A DNA stretch of 56,844 nucleotides from Vreelandella aquamarina (GTDB lineage Bacteria > Pseudomonadota > Gammaproteobacteria > Pseudomonadales > Halomonadaceae): the NCBI RefSeq assembly GCF_900110265.1, contig NZ_FODB01000020.1, positions 1-56,844 on the forward strand. The letters are read 5' to 3'. Below are positions 1 to 7,179 of this stretch, piece by piece. Each line of letters opens with the position of its first letter. Positions within the stretch are counted from its first letter, which is position 1. The notes below the pieces were generated by a model. It had not been told where the DNA came from, ran no database searches, and saw only the letters and a program-made list of their open reading frames with translations. The translations under genes were made by a program, and so were the position numbers.

Positions 1-357
1 GGGAGGCCTGTTCGCCTGCCACTGGCTACCGACACCGTGAGGTGTCGGGATGGGCGAACAGGAGTCAGCAGAGGCCATATTAGGCTCTCTAACCAAGAGC
101 TGAAGGGCTGAACCTGTCACGAGTGGATAGTTGACCACTCTCTGATGTGTACGAGCAGAAGCCTCCCCGGAGGGCTCTCGATAACTGTATGGCGGGCCGG
201 AAGCCCAAAGACTGTCGAAGCGCTCAGAGCACACAGGCGAGCGAATTCAGCGGAACGAAGCTCAGCCCGATAATGGGGGACAGGAACCGCCGTGGTACGG
301 ATCCGTTTGCCCGGTGGTGTGAGAGGACGGGGGAGGCGACTCCCCCTCCTACTCGAT
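1..357 (+). mobile_element. Group II intron, 3' part, no intron-encoded protein
   Basis: The stretch ends with a recognisable domain V/VI pair. Domain V lies at about 285-319: ACCGCCG pairs with CGGTGGT, with an inner GGTACG/CGTTTGCC stem carrying a 2-nt bulge. Domain VI lies at about 320-357, with a GGGGGAG/CTCCCCC stem and the CCTACTCGAT end with its unpaired branch-point A (about 351). Further upstream are a GNRA-type hairpin (29-48, CCGACACC-GTGA-GGTGTCGG) and the AGCAGAGGCCAT...GAAGGGCTGAAC pattern (69-113) that in bacterial introns normally sits just before the reverse-transcriptase gene. Here no such gene follows: domain IV is reduced to about 170 nt with small hairpins (for example GAGTGG/CCACTC at 121-140). 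The 5' half lies outside the window. I infer an ORF-less intron, or an intron with its maturase gene deleted. The CGC triad in domain V would fit class IIC or IIB; I cannot settle the class. Confidence 0.62.
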
Positions 358-371
358 CGTGCTGACTTTCC

Positions 372-402
372 CGGCCTTGAATCAAAACGGCCTTGAATCA
401 AA
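372..402. repeat. Tandem duplication of a 15-bp unit at the end of msrC
   Basis: The unit CGGCCTTGAATCAAA occurs at 372-386 and again at 388-402, separated by one A. The second copy contains the msrC stop codon (398-400, minus strand). The first copy lies between the gene and the intron end at 357. This looks like a small tandem duplication of the gene end, which left the msrC reading frame intact. Confidence 0.85.
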
Positions 403-868
403 GGAAGCGGGGTAGGTCTGTCTGGCGCATGAACGTAGCAACAAGCGCCTCGATGCCAGCTTGGTCTTCTTGACTAAAGCGCGCATGTTGCGGGCTGTCG
501 ATATCCAGCACGCCCCAGACAAAACCATCGGTCACGATAGGAACCACCAGTTCAGAGTTCGAGTTTGCATCACAGGCGATATGATCAGCAACGGCGTGCA
601 CATCGTCGACTCTTTGGGTGGCTTGCTCGCGTGCTGCTGCGCCACATACCCCTTTGCTAAACGGGATGGGGTGGCAGGCAGGCTTGCCCTGGAAAGGGCC
701 CAGGCAGAGCACCTGCGCTTCGCGCTGAAGATAAAAACCGACCCAGTTCAGCTCGCTGAGCTCCTGCTGAATAAACGCGCAGGTTTGGGCGCTGTTGGTC
801 AGCCAGTCGCGGGTATCCAGCAAAGCCTCTAACTGGCGGTTTAACAGCGTGTAATCGGTTATCGACAT
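398..868 (-). CDS. msrC: Free methionine-(R)-sulfoxide reductase (fRMsr, GAF fold)
   Basis: This 156-residue cytosolic enzyme reduces free methionine-R-sulfoxide to methionine using thioredoxin. It is a single GAF domain. The three cysteines of the family are present at residues 65, 75 and 99 (in GKPAC, SKGVC and HIACD). Their spacing of 10 and 24 residues equals that of the E. coli enzyme (84, 94, 118). The length is normal and the C-terminus intact. The ATG at 868 is preceded on the minus strand by AAAGGAGACGGT, a good ribosome binding site. It lies downstream of metNIQ on the same strand but is separated from it by a strong terminator hairpin (885-919), so it probably has its own promoter. 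The group II intron ends about 40 bp beyond its stop codon. Function next to a methionine importer makes sense, but co-transcription is unlikely. Confidence 0.93.
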   Translation of the reverse strand: MSITDYTLLNRQLEALLDTRDWLTNSAQTCAFIQQELSELNWVGFYLQREAQVLCLGPFQGKPACHPIPFSKGVCGAAAREQATQRVDDVHAVADHIACDANSNSELVVPIVTDGFVWGVLDIDSPQHARFSQEDQAGIEALVATFMRQTDLPRFL

Positions 869-884
869 ACCGTCTCCTTTGGTG

Positions 885-919
885 AAAACGCATCAGGCCA
901 GCCTCTCGGCTGGCCTGAT
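885..919 (-). terminator. Intrinsic terminator after metQ
   Basis: A perfect 11-bp stem (892-902 with 909-919, ATCAGGCCAGC/GCTGGCCTGAT) with a 6-nt loop. On the minus strand it is followed by GCGTTTTC. It lies 24 bp past the metQ stop codon and just before msrC. Confidence 0.75.
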
Positions 920-942
920 AATGAATGACGAACGGATGAGAG

Positions 943-1737
943 TTACTCGTCGGTCCAGCCCGGTACCGCCGCGCCTTTGAACAGCTCGTCGGCTTTCTCG
1001 ATCACTTCGTCACGCTGATAAGCGTCGACCAACTGGCGAATCTCTTCGCGATCTTCATCGCCACCGCGAACTGCGATCAGGTTGACGTAGGGAGACTCAG
1101 GGCCTTCCTTGATCAGCGCATCGTCCAGGCTCAGGCCAGCCGGTTGGGCGAAAGTGTTGTTGATGAAGGCCATATCCACGTCGGGAAGCACGCGGGGAAG
1201 CTGGGCGGCTTCGATTTCACGGAAGCGGAAGCCGCGCGGGTTTTCTGCGATATCGATCGGCGTGGCTTCCAGGAACGTCGGATCGTTGAGCGTGATCAGG
1301 CCTTCGTTGTGCATTAGGATAAGCGCACGCCCTTCGTTGGAGGGGTCGTTGGGCAGGGCGATTTGTGCGCCGTCCGGCAGCTCATCAATGCTGTCGTACT
1401 TTTCAGAGTAAGCGCCGATGGGATACACGAAGGTGTAACCGGCAATGGCAAAGTCGTAGCCGCGGTCATTCACCATCGCCTGCATGTAGGGCTCGTGCTG
1501 GTAAGCGTTGGCATCCAGGCTGCCATCGGCCAGTGCAGCATTCGGCGTTACGTAGTCAGTGAACTCGATGATTTCGACGTTCAGGTCGTACTCTTCTTTG
1601 GCAATGCGAGCGGCGACTTCCATCACTTCGGTTTCAGGACCAGCTACGGTGCCTATTTTAATGGTACGGGTTTCCGCATTGGCAACGTTGATGGCAAGTG
1701 CAAGCGCGGTCAGGCTGCCGATAATGACTTTTTGCAT
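943..1737 (-). CDS. metQ: Methionine ABC transporter substrate-binding protein MetQ
   Basis: The 264-residue periplasmic binding protein of the D-/L-methionine importer MetNIQ (NlpA/MetQ family, PF03180). Residues 1-21 form a signal peptide ending in NVANA before ETRTIKIG, the usual mature N-terminus. Typical family elements follow: GPETEVMEVA, DYVTPNAALADGSLDANAYQ and ALPNDPSNEGRALI. Unlike E. coli MetQ there is no lipobox cysteine near the cleavage site, so it appears to be a free periplasmic protein rather than a lipoprotein. It is the last gene of metN-metI-metQ, separated from metI by 113 bp that contain a hairpin (1789-1809). A terminator follows. Expression should depend on the SAM-II riboswitch ahead of metN unless there is an internal promoter. 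Confidence 0.93.
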   Translation of the reverse strand: MQKVIIGSLTALALAINVANAETRTIKIGTVAGPETEVMEVAARIAKEEYDLNVEIIEFTDYVTPNAALADGSLDANAYQHEPYMQAMVNDRGYDFAIAGYTFVYPIGAYSEKYDSIDELPDGAQIALPNDPSNEGRALILMHNEGLITLNDPTFLEATPIDIAENPRGFRFREIEAAQLPRVLPDVDMAFINNTFAQPAGLSLDDALIKEGPESPYVNLIAVRGGDEDREEIRQLVDAYQRDEVIEKADELFKGAAVPGWTDE

Positions 1738-1788
1738 GGCGTTACTCCAGTGTCGTTATGCATCGTGGTGCAATGATGAGGGAATAAG

Positions 1789-1809
1789 AAACGCAAGTCT
1801 AATGCGTTT
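1789..1809 (-). other. Hairpin between metI and metQ
   Basis: A perfect 7-bp inverted repeat AAACGCA / TGCGTTT with a 7-nt loop, in the 113-bp space between metI and metQ. On the minus strand it is followed by CTTATTCCC, too poor in T for a good terminator. It may act as a processing or stability element that sets the MetQ to MetNI ratio. Confidence 0.4.
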
Positions 1810-1850
1810 TTGTTATATTTAGCTATGTCGATGAAAGGCGCTGGCTATGA

Positions 1851-2504
1851 CTATTTACGGTCGCTTTTGCGCACTAAATAGTCGCCTAGGCTTTGGAATC
1901 CTTGTACCAGCACCACTAGAATCACCACAGTGATTAGCATAATGGTTGGGTTGAAGCGGTTGTAGCCATAGCGAATGCCAAGGTCGCCAAGGCCGCCGCC
2001 GCCTACTGCGCCTGCCATGGCTGAGTAGCTCACCAGAGTGACGAGCGTAATGGTGAGGCCAGTAATAATGCCGCCGCGAGCTTCGGGAATCAGCACCTTG
2101 GTAATAATTTGCCAAGGCGTCGCACCCATGGATTGTGCCGATTCAATTAACCCTGGAGAAATCTCGTTGAGCGCGCCTTCAATGAGGCGAGCCACAAACG
2201 GAATTGCTGCAATGGTCAGCGGTACGGAGGCGGCGTTGATGCCGATAGACGTACCTACCAGCATGCGGGTGAAGGGGATGATGGCCACCATCAAAATGAT
2301 GAAGGGAATTGAGCGGCCAATATTGGTAATGATACCCAACACTTGGTTAAGCACCGGCATCGCCAGAATTTGCCGCGGGCGGGTGACATAAAGCATTACG
2401 CCCAGCGGCAGGCCAAGCAGTGTGGCGATGACGCCGGACACTGCCACCATATAAAGGGTATCCAGCGTGGCCTGTAAAATAAGATCAAACATTGCGCTGG
2501 ACAT
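1851..2504 (-). CDS. metI: Methionine ABC transporter permease MetI
   Basis: The 217-residue inner-membrane permease of MetNIQ. It has five or so hydrophobic helices and the BPD_transp_1 EAA loop (LIESAQSMGATPWQIITKVLIPEA, about residues 118-141) that docks with MetN. The conserved NIGRSIPFIILM segment (about 61-72) and the GAVGGGGLGDLGIRYGY stretch (about 165-181) identify the methionine subfamily. The ATG at 2504 is preceded by GGAGGT at 8-nt spacing on the minus strand, so I prefer it to the internal ATG at 2492. It overlaps the end of metN by 20 nt, which suggests translational coupling. Length and motifs are normal. Confidence 0.95.
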   Translation of the reverse strand: MSSAMFDLILQATLDTLYMVAVSGVIATLLGLPLGVMLYVTRPRQILAMPVLNQVLGIITNIGRSIPFIILMVAIIPFTRMLVGTSIGINAASVPLTIAAIPFVARLIEGALNEISPGLIESAQSMGATPWQIITKVLIPEARGGIITGLTITLVTLVSYSAMAGAVGGGGLGDLGIRYGYNRFNPTIMLITVVILVVLVQGFQSLGDYLVRKSDRK

Positions 2505-3528
2505 GGCCGAGTACCTCCACCTGTAGTTGATGCGCTGCTAAATAGGACATGGCTTGCTGGGTTTGCTCATGGCTGCCCAGTAGTTCGGCAATCATTAGGC
2601 CAAGCGTGCGGTCCTGAATGGACTCGACTTTGGCCTGCAAAATGCTGACATCGACGCTGCACTCACGCGCCAAGCGAGAAATGAGCGGCGTGGAGACAGC
2701 ATCGCCTGAGAAAGTCAGCCGCACCACCGGATGTGTATGTTCGCTGGGGCTCTCTTCCAGGCGTTCCAAAAGCTCTTTAGGAGGACTGAGCTGTAGAAAG
2801 TCGTTCAAAAAGTCGCGGCCAAGCTGGGTGGCTGGCGCAGTAAAGAAGTCGCCGACTTCCGCATCTTCTACCAGCTTGCCGTCAGAGATCAGGCTGACCC
2901 GATGGCAAATCGATTTCACCACTTCCATTTCGTGGGTAATCAGCAGAATGGTAATCCCCAACTGATGGTTGATATCCCTGAGGAGTTCAAGGATTGAACT
3001 GGTCGTTTGCGGGTCGAGGGCTGAAGTCGCTTCGTCGCATAGCAGCACGTTGGGCTTGCTGGCCAGGGCGCGGGCAATGGCCACGCGCTGTTTTTGGCCG
3101 CCGGAAAGCTGGGCAGGGTACTGCTTCGCTTTATCGGCTAAGCCCACCATCTCCAATAGCGGTAAAACACGATTTTTGATAGTGCTGCGCTTTTCGCCCA
3201 TCAGCTCCAGGGGAAGGGCGACATTATCAAACACGGTCCGCGTGGTGAGCAGGTTAAAGTGCTGAAAAATCATACCAATACGATGGCGAGCATGGTTGAG
3301 CTCACGACGGCGTAGACCGGTCATTTCTTGACCATCCACCAAAACGCTACCGCTAGTGGGGCGTTCTAGCAGATTGACGCAGCGAATGAGCGTCGATTTG
3401 CCCGCACCGGACAGACCAATCACGCCGTGTATCGTGCCTTTGGGAATCGTTAAATTAACATTCTGAAGAGCATGGACGGCGCTGTCGCCGCTGCCATAGG
3501 TTTTACTAACGTTGCTAAGTTCAATCAT
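2485..3528 (-). CDS. metN: Methionine ABC transporter ATP-binding protein MetN
   Basis: The 347-residue ATPase subunit of the methionine importer. Walker A is GLSGAGKST (about 38-46), the signature is LSGGQKQR, and Walker B is VLLCDEATSALD. A C-terminal NIL (ACT-like) regulatory domain occupies about residues 265-345 and is known in this family to bind methionine and inhibit transport. I start it at the ATG at 3528 (MIELSNVSKTYG), the usual family N-terminus. An upstream in-frame extension to 3603 would run through the terminator hairpin of the leader and is not credible. First gene of metNIQ, preceded by promoter, SAM-II riboswitch and terminator (3591-3748). Confidence 0.96.
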   Translation of the reverse strand: MIELSNVSKTYGSGDSAVHALQNVNLTIPKGTIHGVIGLSGAGKSTLIRCVNLLERPTSGSVLVDGQEMTGLRRRELNHARHRIGMIFQHFNLLTTRTVFDNVALPLELMGEKRSTIKNRVLPLLEMVGLADKAKQYPAQLSGGQKQRVAIARALASKPNVLLCDEATSALDPQTTSSILELLRDINHQLGITILLITHEMEVVKSICHRVSLISDGKLVEDAEVGDFFTAPATQLGRDFLNDFLQLSPPKELLERLEESPSEHTHPVVRLTFSGDAVSTPLISRLARECSVDVSILQAKVESIQDRTLGLMIAELLGSHEQTQQAMSYLAAHQLQVEVLGHVQRNV

Positions 3529-3590
3529 AGCGTCTGCCTTAATGGTAGGCCGAAGACGGAGTGCGAGGGGGCAAGCGTAGGGCGGGGAAC

Positions 3591-3617
3591 AAAAAAAGGC
3601 CACCCTTGCGGGTGGCC
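3591..3617 (-). terminator. Leader terminator between SAM riboswitch and metN
   Basis: On the minus strand GGCCACCC-GCAA-GGGTGGCC forms a perfect 8-bp hairpin with a tetraloop, followed by seven T. It lies 17 nt after the riboswitch core and 62 nt before the metN start, so it can only act as an attenuator of the metNIQ transcript. Confidence 0.85.
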
Positions 3618-3633
3618 ATCAATGCTGGACACA

Positions 3634-3702
3634 CCCTTTTAGCTGCACTTCACCCCGCCAAAGGCCAGGTGGACGCCCGCAATCTGGGTACAAATCGGCG
3701 TC
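3634..3702 (-). promoter_or_regulatory. SAM-II type riboswitch controlling metNIQ
   Basis: Read on the minus strand, P1 is GACGCC/GGCGTC. Its loop carries GATTT-GTACCC-AGATTGC, matching the SAM-II loop GAUUU-AACCGU-AUUGC. The 3' part reads GTGCAGCTAAAAGGG, matching the hallmark UGUAGCUAAAAAGGG. ACCC in the loop can pair with GGGT at 3636-3633 to form the pseudoknot. Between P1 and the 3' strand there is an extra hairpin (about 3651-3671; CACC-GCC-TTT-GGC-GGTG with an internal loop) that compact SAM-II elements lack, like the long-loop variants. The same GGGTG (3636-3632) can alternatively pair with CACCC/CCACC of the terminator stem (3614-3610). Pseudoknot formation with SAM should therefore free the terminator and switch the operon off. 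The match is by recalled consensus; a covariance-model scan would confirm it. Confidence 0.8.
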
Positions 3703-3719
3703 ATTACATTTGCGGCGAA

Positions 3720-3748
3720 AGTCTAAAGAGTGGCGAATGGGTTGTCAA
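3720..3748 (-). promoter_or_regulatory. Promoter of metNIQ
   Basis: On the minus strand TTGACA (3748-3743), a 17-bp spacer and TAGACT (3725-3720). The predicted start near 3713 lies about 11 nt before the riboswitch P1 stem, as expected. Confidence 0.7.
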
Positions 3749-3989
3749 TTAAATCCGTTCTATTTCATGTTTTTAAGTTCATATACAGGTTTATTTTCTT
3801 TTTAGTTGATAGTTTTTGGTTTTTGTTGCTGTTTCGAGGTGATTGAACTGCTTGCTAACAGCAAAAAAGCCATGATCAATAGGCGTCTGCTAACCACTGG
3901 CTGCACAAGGTTGGGTCATTAGTAGTAAGCTTGCGCGAGTTTTTATGGTCTACGCCATCCTACTAACCTGAGATTGAAAGGAAGGGCCA

Positions 3990-4616
3990 ATGTTTACTGG
4001 CATTGTTCAAGGTATCGCTGAGGTCGTTGAGGTGCATGAACTAGAGGAGTTCCGCACCCATGTGGTTGCTCTGCCAGAGAGTATGCGTAGCGGGTTAGAG
4101 ATTGGTGCATCAGTGGCACATAACGGCGTTTGCCTGACGGTAACGGCGATAGATGGTGAGCGCGTTAGCTTTGACCTGATGCGCGAAACGCTGAGATTGA
4201 CCAATCTTGGTGCAATTACGCCAGGCCAATGCGTCAATATAGAGCGCGCAGCTCGTTTTGGGGATGAAATTGGCGGGCACTCCATGTCAGGCCACATTAT
4301 TTGTATGGCGAAGGTAGTAGCTATTGAAGAAGCTCCTAATAACCGTCGGCTCTGGTTTGCGTTGCCTGATAAAGCGGCCAAGTTTGTGTTTGAAAAAGGC
4401 TATATTGGTGTCGACGGTATCAGCCTCACCGTTGGCGATGTACGCCCATCTGCCGATGGGGTAGGGGTGGAGTTCAGTGTTAATCTCATCCCTGAAACAT
4501 TGTCACGCACGATGTTAGGTAGCCGTTTGATGAATGACTGGGTCAATATTGAAATTGACCCGCAGACTCAAGTGATTGTTGAGACGGTGGAGCGGGTTCT
4601 GGCGAGCCGCCAATAG
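3990..4616 (+). CDS. ribE: Riboflavin synthase, alpha subunit
   Basis: This 208-residue cytosolic enzyme joins two molecules of 6,7-dimethyl-8-ribityllumazine to give riboflavin. It consists of two similar lumazine-binding barrels. The first begins with the signature MFTGIVQG and includes VAHNGVCLTV. The second begins near GGHSMSGHI (about 97) and contains GVDGISLTVGDV. It resembles the E. coli protein throughout and has normal length. The start is set by the MFTGIVQG motif with AGGAAGGG upstream. It stands alone here, not with ribBDH. The 460 bp upstream hold the divergent metN leader. I looked for an FMN riboswitch in 3750-3989 and saw none. Confidence 0.95.
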   Translation: MFTGIVQGIAEVVEVHELEEFRTHVVALPESMRSGLEIGASVAHNGVCLTVTAIDGERVSFDLMRETLRLTNLGAITPGQCVNIERAARFGDEIGGHSMSGHIICMAKVVAIEEAPNNRRLWFALPDKAAKFVFEKGYIGVDGISLTVGDVRPSADGVGVEFSVNLIPETLSRTMLGSRLMNDWVNIEIDPQTQVIVETVERVLASRQ

Positions 4617-4709
4617 TGGAAAATCTTGGCTCTTTGTTGACCAATCGGTTAGCTCATGGCCTGAAGTTTGCTAATAAATTAGGTATGAGGCTTCTCCTCA
4701 ACTTAGCTA

Positions 4710-4765
4710 GCCGCACTTGAGGTGCTCGCATCGCGTGGTGCCTTTCGGTAGTATGTGCGGCTTTT
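4710..4765 (+). other. Structured leader or terminator ahead of the purine permease
   Basis: GCCGCAC (4710-4716) pairs perfectly with GTGCGGC (4755-4761), followed by TTTTC. Inside is a second short stem, GCATC-GCGT-GGTGC (4728-4741), leaving two large internal-loop strands of 11 and 13 nt. It lies 94 nt after the ribE stop and 49 nt before the permease start. It could be the ribE terminator, an attenuator, or a ligand-binding leader for the permease. I do not recognise a known riboswitch. Confidence 0.4.
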
Positions 4766-4813
4766 CTCGCATCAAGGGACGCATTCAGCGTAAGCGCGAA
4801 GGATAAAAACTAA

Positions 4814-6112
4814 ATGAAATCACTGGACAACTACTTCAAGCTCACAGAGCAGAAGACCAATGTAAAAACGGAAGTGATCGCCGGGATTACAACGTTTCTT
4901 ACCATGGCGTATATCATCTTCGTTAACCCAAGCATTCTCTCGGAAGCGGGAATGGATTACGGCGCTGTGTTCGTAGCCACCTGTTTGGCCGCGGCGATTG
5001 GCTGTTTCGTGATGGGCCTATGGGCCAATTATCCGATCGCTCAAGCGCCGGGTATGGGGTTGAATGCCTTCTTTACCTACGGCGTGGTGCTGGGTATGGG
5101 CTACACCTGGGAAGCGGCGTTAGGGGCCGTCTTCTTCTCTGGTTTGACCTTTTTCCTGCTGAGTATTTTTAAAATTCGCGAATGGATCATTAATTCTATT
5201 CCGCTCTCTTTACGTTTGGGCATCGCGGCGGGTATCGGCCTTTTCCTGGCAATGATTGCACTGAAGAATGCCGGTATTGTCGTGGCAAACCCGGCAACCT
5301 TTGTTGCCCTTGGTGACCTATCAGAGCCTGCGCCGCTTTACGCGCTGCTGGGCTTCTTCGTGATTACCGCATTGGCTTACCTGCGTGTTACTGGCGCCGT
5401 TATGATCGGCATTATTGGTGTCACCGTGCTGGCCATGGTGCTGGGTCACAATCAGTACGGTGGCATTATGTCGATGCCTCCTTCGATTGCACCGACATTC
5501 ATGGCGATGGATCTGGTGGGCGCGCTAGATGTAGCCATGCTCAGCGTTATCTTCGCTTTTTTGTTTGTCGATCTGTTTGATACGTCCGGTACGCTGGTAG
5601 GTGTTGCTCACCGTGGCAAACTATTGGATGAAGACGGCAAGCTACCGCGTATTGGTCGTGCCATGATGGCAGATAGTACCGCTTCGATGGCGGGCGCCGC
5701 GCTGGGTACCTCCACCACGACCAGCTATATCGAATCAACCGCAGGTATTGTATCTGGTGGGCGTACTGGCTTAACGGCCGTTGTGGTGGGCGTACTGTTC
5801 TTGATCAGCCTATTTTTCGCGCCGCTGGCAGGTTCTATTCCGGCTTATGCAACGGCGGGTGCGCTACTGTATGTAGCGGTACTGATGGCGGGTAGTCTTG
5901 CACATGCCAACTGGGAAGACCCCACAGACGCCGCGCCGGTGCTGATCGCTGCGCTGGCCATGCCGCTGACCTTCTCGATTGCCGAGGGTATTGCCCTGGG
6001 CTTTATCAGCTACGTTGCCATCAAGACCCTGTCAGGTCGATTCAGCGACCTGAATCCGGCAGTGGTCGTGCTGGCGCTGCTGTTTGCAGCAAAGTTCCTG
6101 TTCCTGGGCTAA
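4814..6112 (+). CDS. NCS2 family purine (adenine/guanine/hypoxanthine) permease
   Basis: The 432-residue inner-membrane proton symporter of the AzgA branch of NCS2 (COG2252; E. coli relatives AdeP/AdeQ and GhxP/GhxQ). About 12 to 14 membrane segments are visible. Typical motifs are GITTFLTMAYIIFVNP (about 24-39), APGMGLNAFF (about 77-86), FVDLFDTSGTLVGVA (about 251-265) and the TSTTTSYIESTAGI stretch (about 298-311) at the substrate site. The substrate cannot be fixed from sequence. The following genes apt and gpt handle adenine, xanthine and guanine, so a broad purine base is likely. AAGGA lies 9 nt before the ATG. A structured leader precedes it (4710-4765). Confidence 0.92.
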   Translation: MKSLDNYFKLTEQKTNVKTEVIAGITTFLTMAYIIFVNPSILSEAGMDYGAVFVATCLAAAIGCFVMGLWANYPIAQAPGMGLNAFFTYGVVLGMGYTWEAALGAVFFSGLTFFLLSIFKIREWIINSIPLSLRLGIAAGIGLFLAMIALKNAGIVVANPATFVALGDLSEPAPLYALLGFFVITALAYLRVTGAVMIGIIGVTVLAMVLGHNQYGGIMSMPPSIAPTFMAMDLVGALDVAMLSVIFAFLFVDLFDTSGTLVGVAHRGKLLDEDGKLPRIGRAMMADSTASMAGAALGTSTTTSYIESTAGIVSGGRTGLTAVVVGVLFLISLFFAPLAGSIPAYATAGALLYVAVLMAGSLAHANWEDPTDAAPVLIAALAMPLTFSIAEGIALGFISYVAIKTLSGRFSDLNPAVVVLALLFAAKFLFLG

Positions 6113-6146
6113 CTGCCCGCATTTTGACTAATCAATGAGAGACGCG

Positions 6147-6692
6147 ATGAGCATCTACGGCGATTATATTAAGTCCGTTATTCGCACGGTTCCTGACTGG
6201 CCAGAGCAAGGAGTGAACTTCCGTGACATCACTCCGCTGCTGCAAAACAGCGCTGCCTTTCGCAAGCTGATCGATAGCTTCGTGCACCGCTACCAGGAGA
6301 TGAACTTGGATGCCATCGCGGCCATTGACGCCCGTGGCTTTATTATCGGTGCGCCGCTGGCGTATGAGTTGGGCTGCAGCTTTGTGCCGGTGCGCAAAAA
6401 AGGCAAGCTTCCGTTTAAAACTATCAGCGAAACCTACACGCTGGAGTATGGTCATTCAGAAGTAGAGCTGCATGCTGATGCGTTCCAGGAAGGCGACCGG
6501 ATCCTGTTAATGGACGACTTGATTGCCACTGGTGGCACGATGCTGGCAGCCGCGAATTTGATTCAGCGCTGCGGTGGGCAGGTGGTGGAAACAGCCACTA
6601 TCATTGATCTGCCTGAGCTGGGTGGTTCTCAGAAAATTCGCGATGCGGGCTATAGCGTATTCGCGGTCTGTTCCTTTAACGAAGACGAGTAA
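6147..6692 (+). CDS. apt: Adenine phosphoribosyltransferase
   Basis: This 181-residue cytosolic enzyme makes AMP from adenine and PRPP. Family marks are [18 protein letters not shown] near the N-terminus, [26 protein letters not shown] and the PRPP loop [14 protein letters not shown] (about residues 118-131). I choose the ATG at 6147, which has GAGAGA upstream and the usual [10 protein letters not shown] start, rather than the ATG at 6135 with no ribosome binding site. It lies 34 bp after the purine permease and 6 bp before gpt, suggesting one transcript for uptake and salvage. Confidence 0.95.
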   Translation: MSIYGDYIKSVIRTVPDWPEQGVNFRDITPLLQNSAAFRKLIDSFVHRYQEMNLDAIAAIDARGFIIGAPLAYELGCSFVPVRKKGKLPFKTISETYTLEYGHSEVELHADAFQEGDRILLMDDLIATGGTMLAAANLIQRCGGQVVETATIIDLPELGGSQKIRDAGYSVFAVCSFNEDE

Positions 6693-6698
6693 TTCCCC

Positions 6699-7178
6699 AT
6701 GAGCAGCGAACGCTACCATCAACATTTCACCGTCTCTTGGGACCAAATTCACCGCGACGTGCGCCAACTTTGCCATCTTTTAATCGAACGTGATTTTAAG
6801 GGCATTGTGGCGATTACTCGCGGCGGCTTGATTCCGGCTGCGCTGATTGCTCGCGAACTGAATATCCGTTTGATTGATACCGTGTGCATCAAAAGTTACG
6901 ACCATATGGATCAAGGTGGTCTGGATATTATGAAAGGGGTGGATCACGACGGTGACGGCTGGCTGCTGGTTGATGACCTCGTCGATACGGGAAAAACGGC
7001 ACGCGCCGTACGCGAAATGCTCCCAAAAGCGCACTTTGTCACGATTTACGCTAAGCCAGAGGGTCGCCCTTTGGTGGATCAATACCTGACCGAAGTGGCT
7101 CAGCAGTGCTGGATTCAGTTCCCTTGGGATATGGGCATTGCCTACGTAGAGCCTCTCGCTGACCAAATGAAAAAGTAA
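6699..7178 (+). CDS. gpt: Xanthine-guanine phosphoribosyltransferase
   Basis: This 159-residue enzyme closely resembles E. coli Gpt. Shared elements are the N-terminal [44 protein letters not shown], the PRPP loop [14 protein letters not shown] (about 90-103), [20 protein letters not shown], and the C-terminal base-site segment [13 protein letters not shown]. It converts xanthine and guanine, and to a lesser extent hypoxanthine, to nucleotides. It is placed 6 bp after apt and 1 bp before ung, so the three genes are almost certainly one operon. A separate Hpt is encoded at 18460-19038. Confidence 0.93.
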   Translation: MSSERYHQHFTVSWDQIHRDVRQLCHLLIERDFKGIVAITRGGLIPAALIARELNIRLIDTVCIKSYDHMDQGGLDIMKGVDHDGDGWLLVDDLVDTGKTARAVREMLPKAHFVTIYAKPEGRPLVDQYLTEVAQQCWIQFPWDMGIAYVEPLADQMKK

Positions 7179-7179
7179 T

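Noticed and set aside
117..401. Open frames on both strands inside the group II intron region
   Set aside because: The region folds as intron RNA. The translations have no resemblance to maturases or other proteins.
3529..3603. N-terminal extension of MetN by 25 residues
   Set aside because: It would run from inside the leader terminator and precede the normal family N-terminus.
3750..3989. FMN riboswitch upstream of ribE
   Set aside because: No conserved FMN-element segments (such as the AGGGCGGGGTGAAATTCC type) are visible. The GGGGTGAA near 3650 on the minus strand belongs to the SAM-II extra hairpin.
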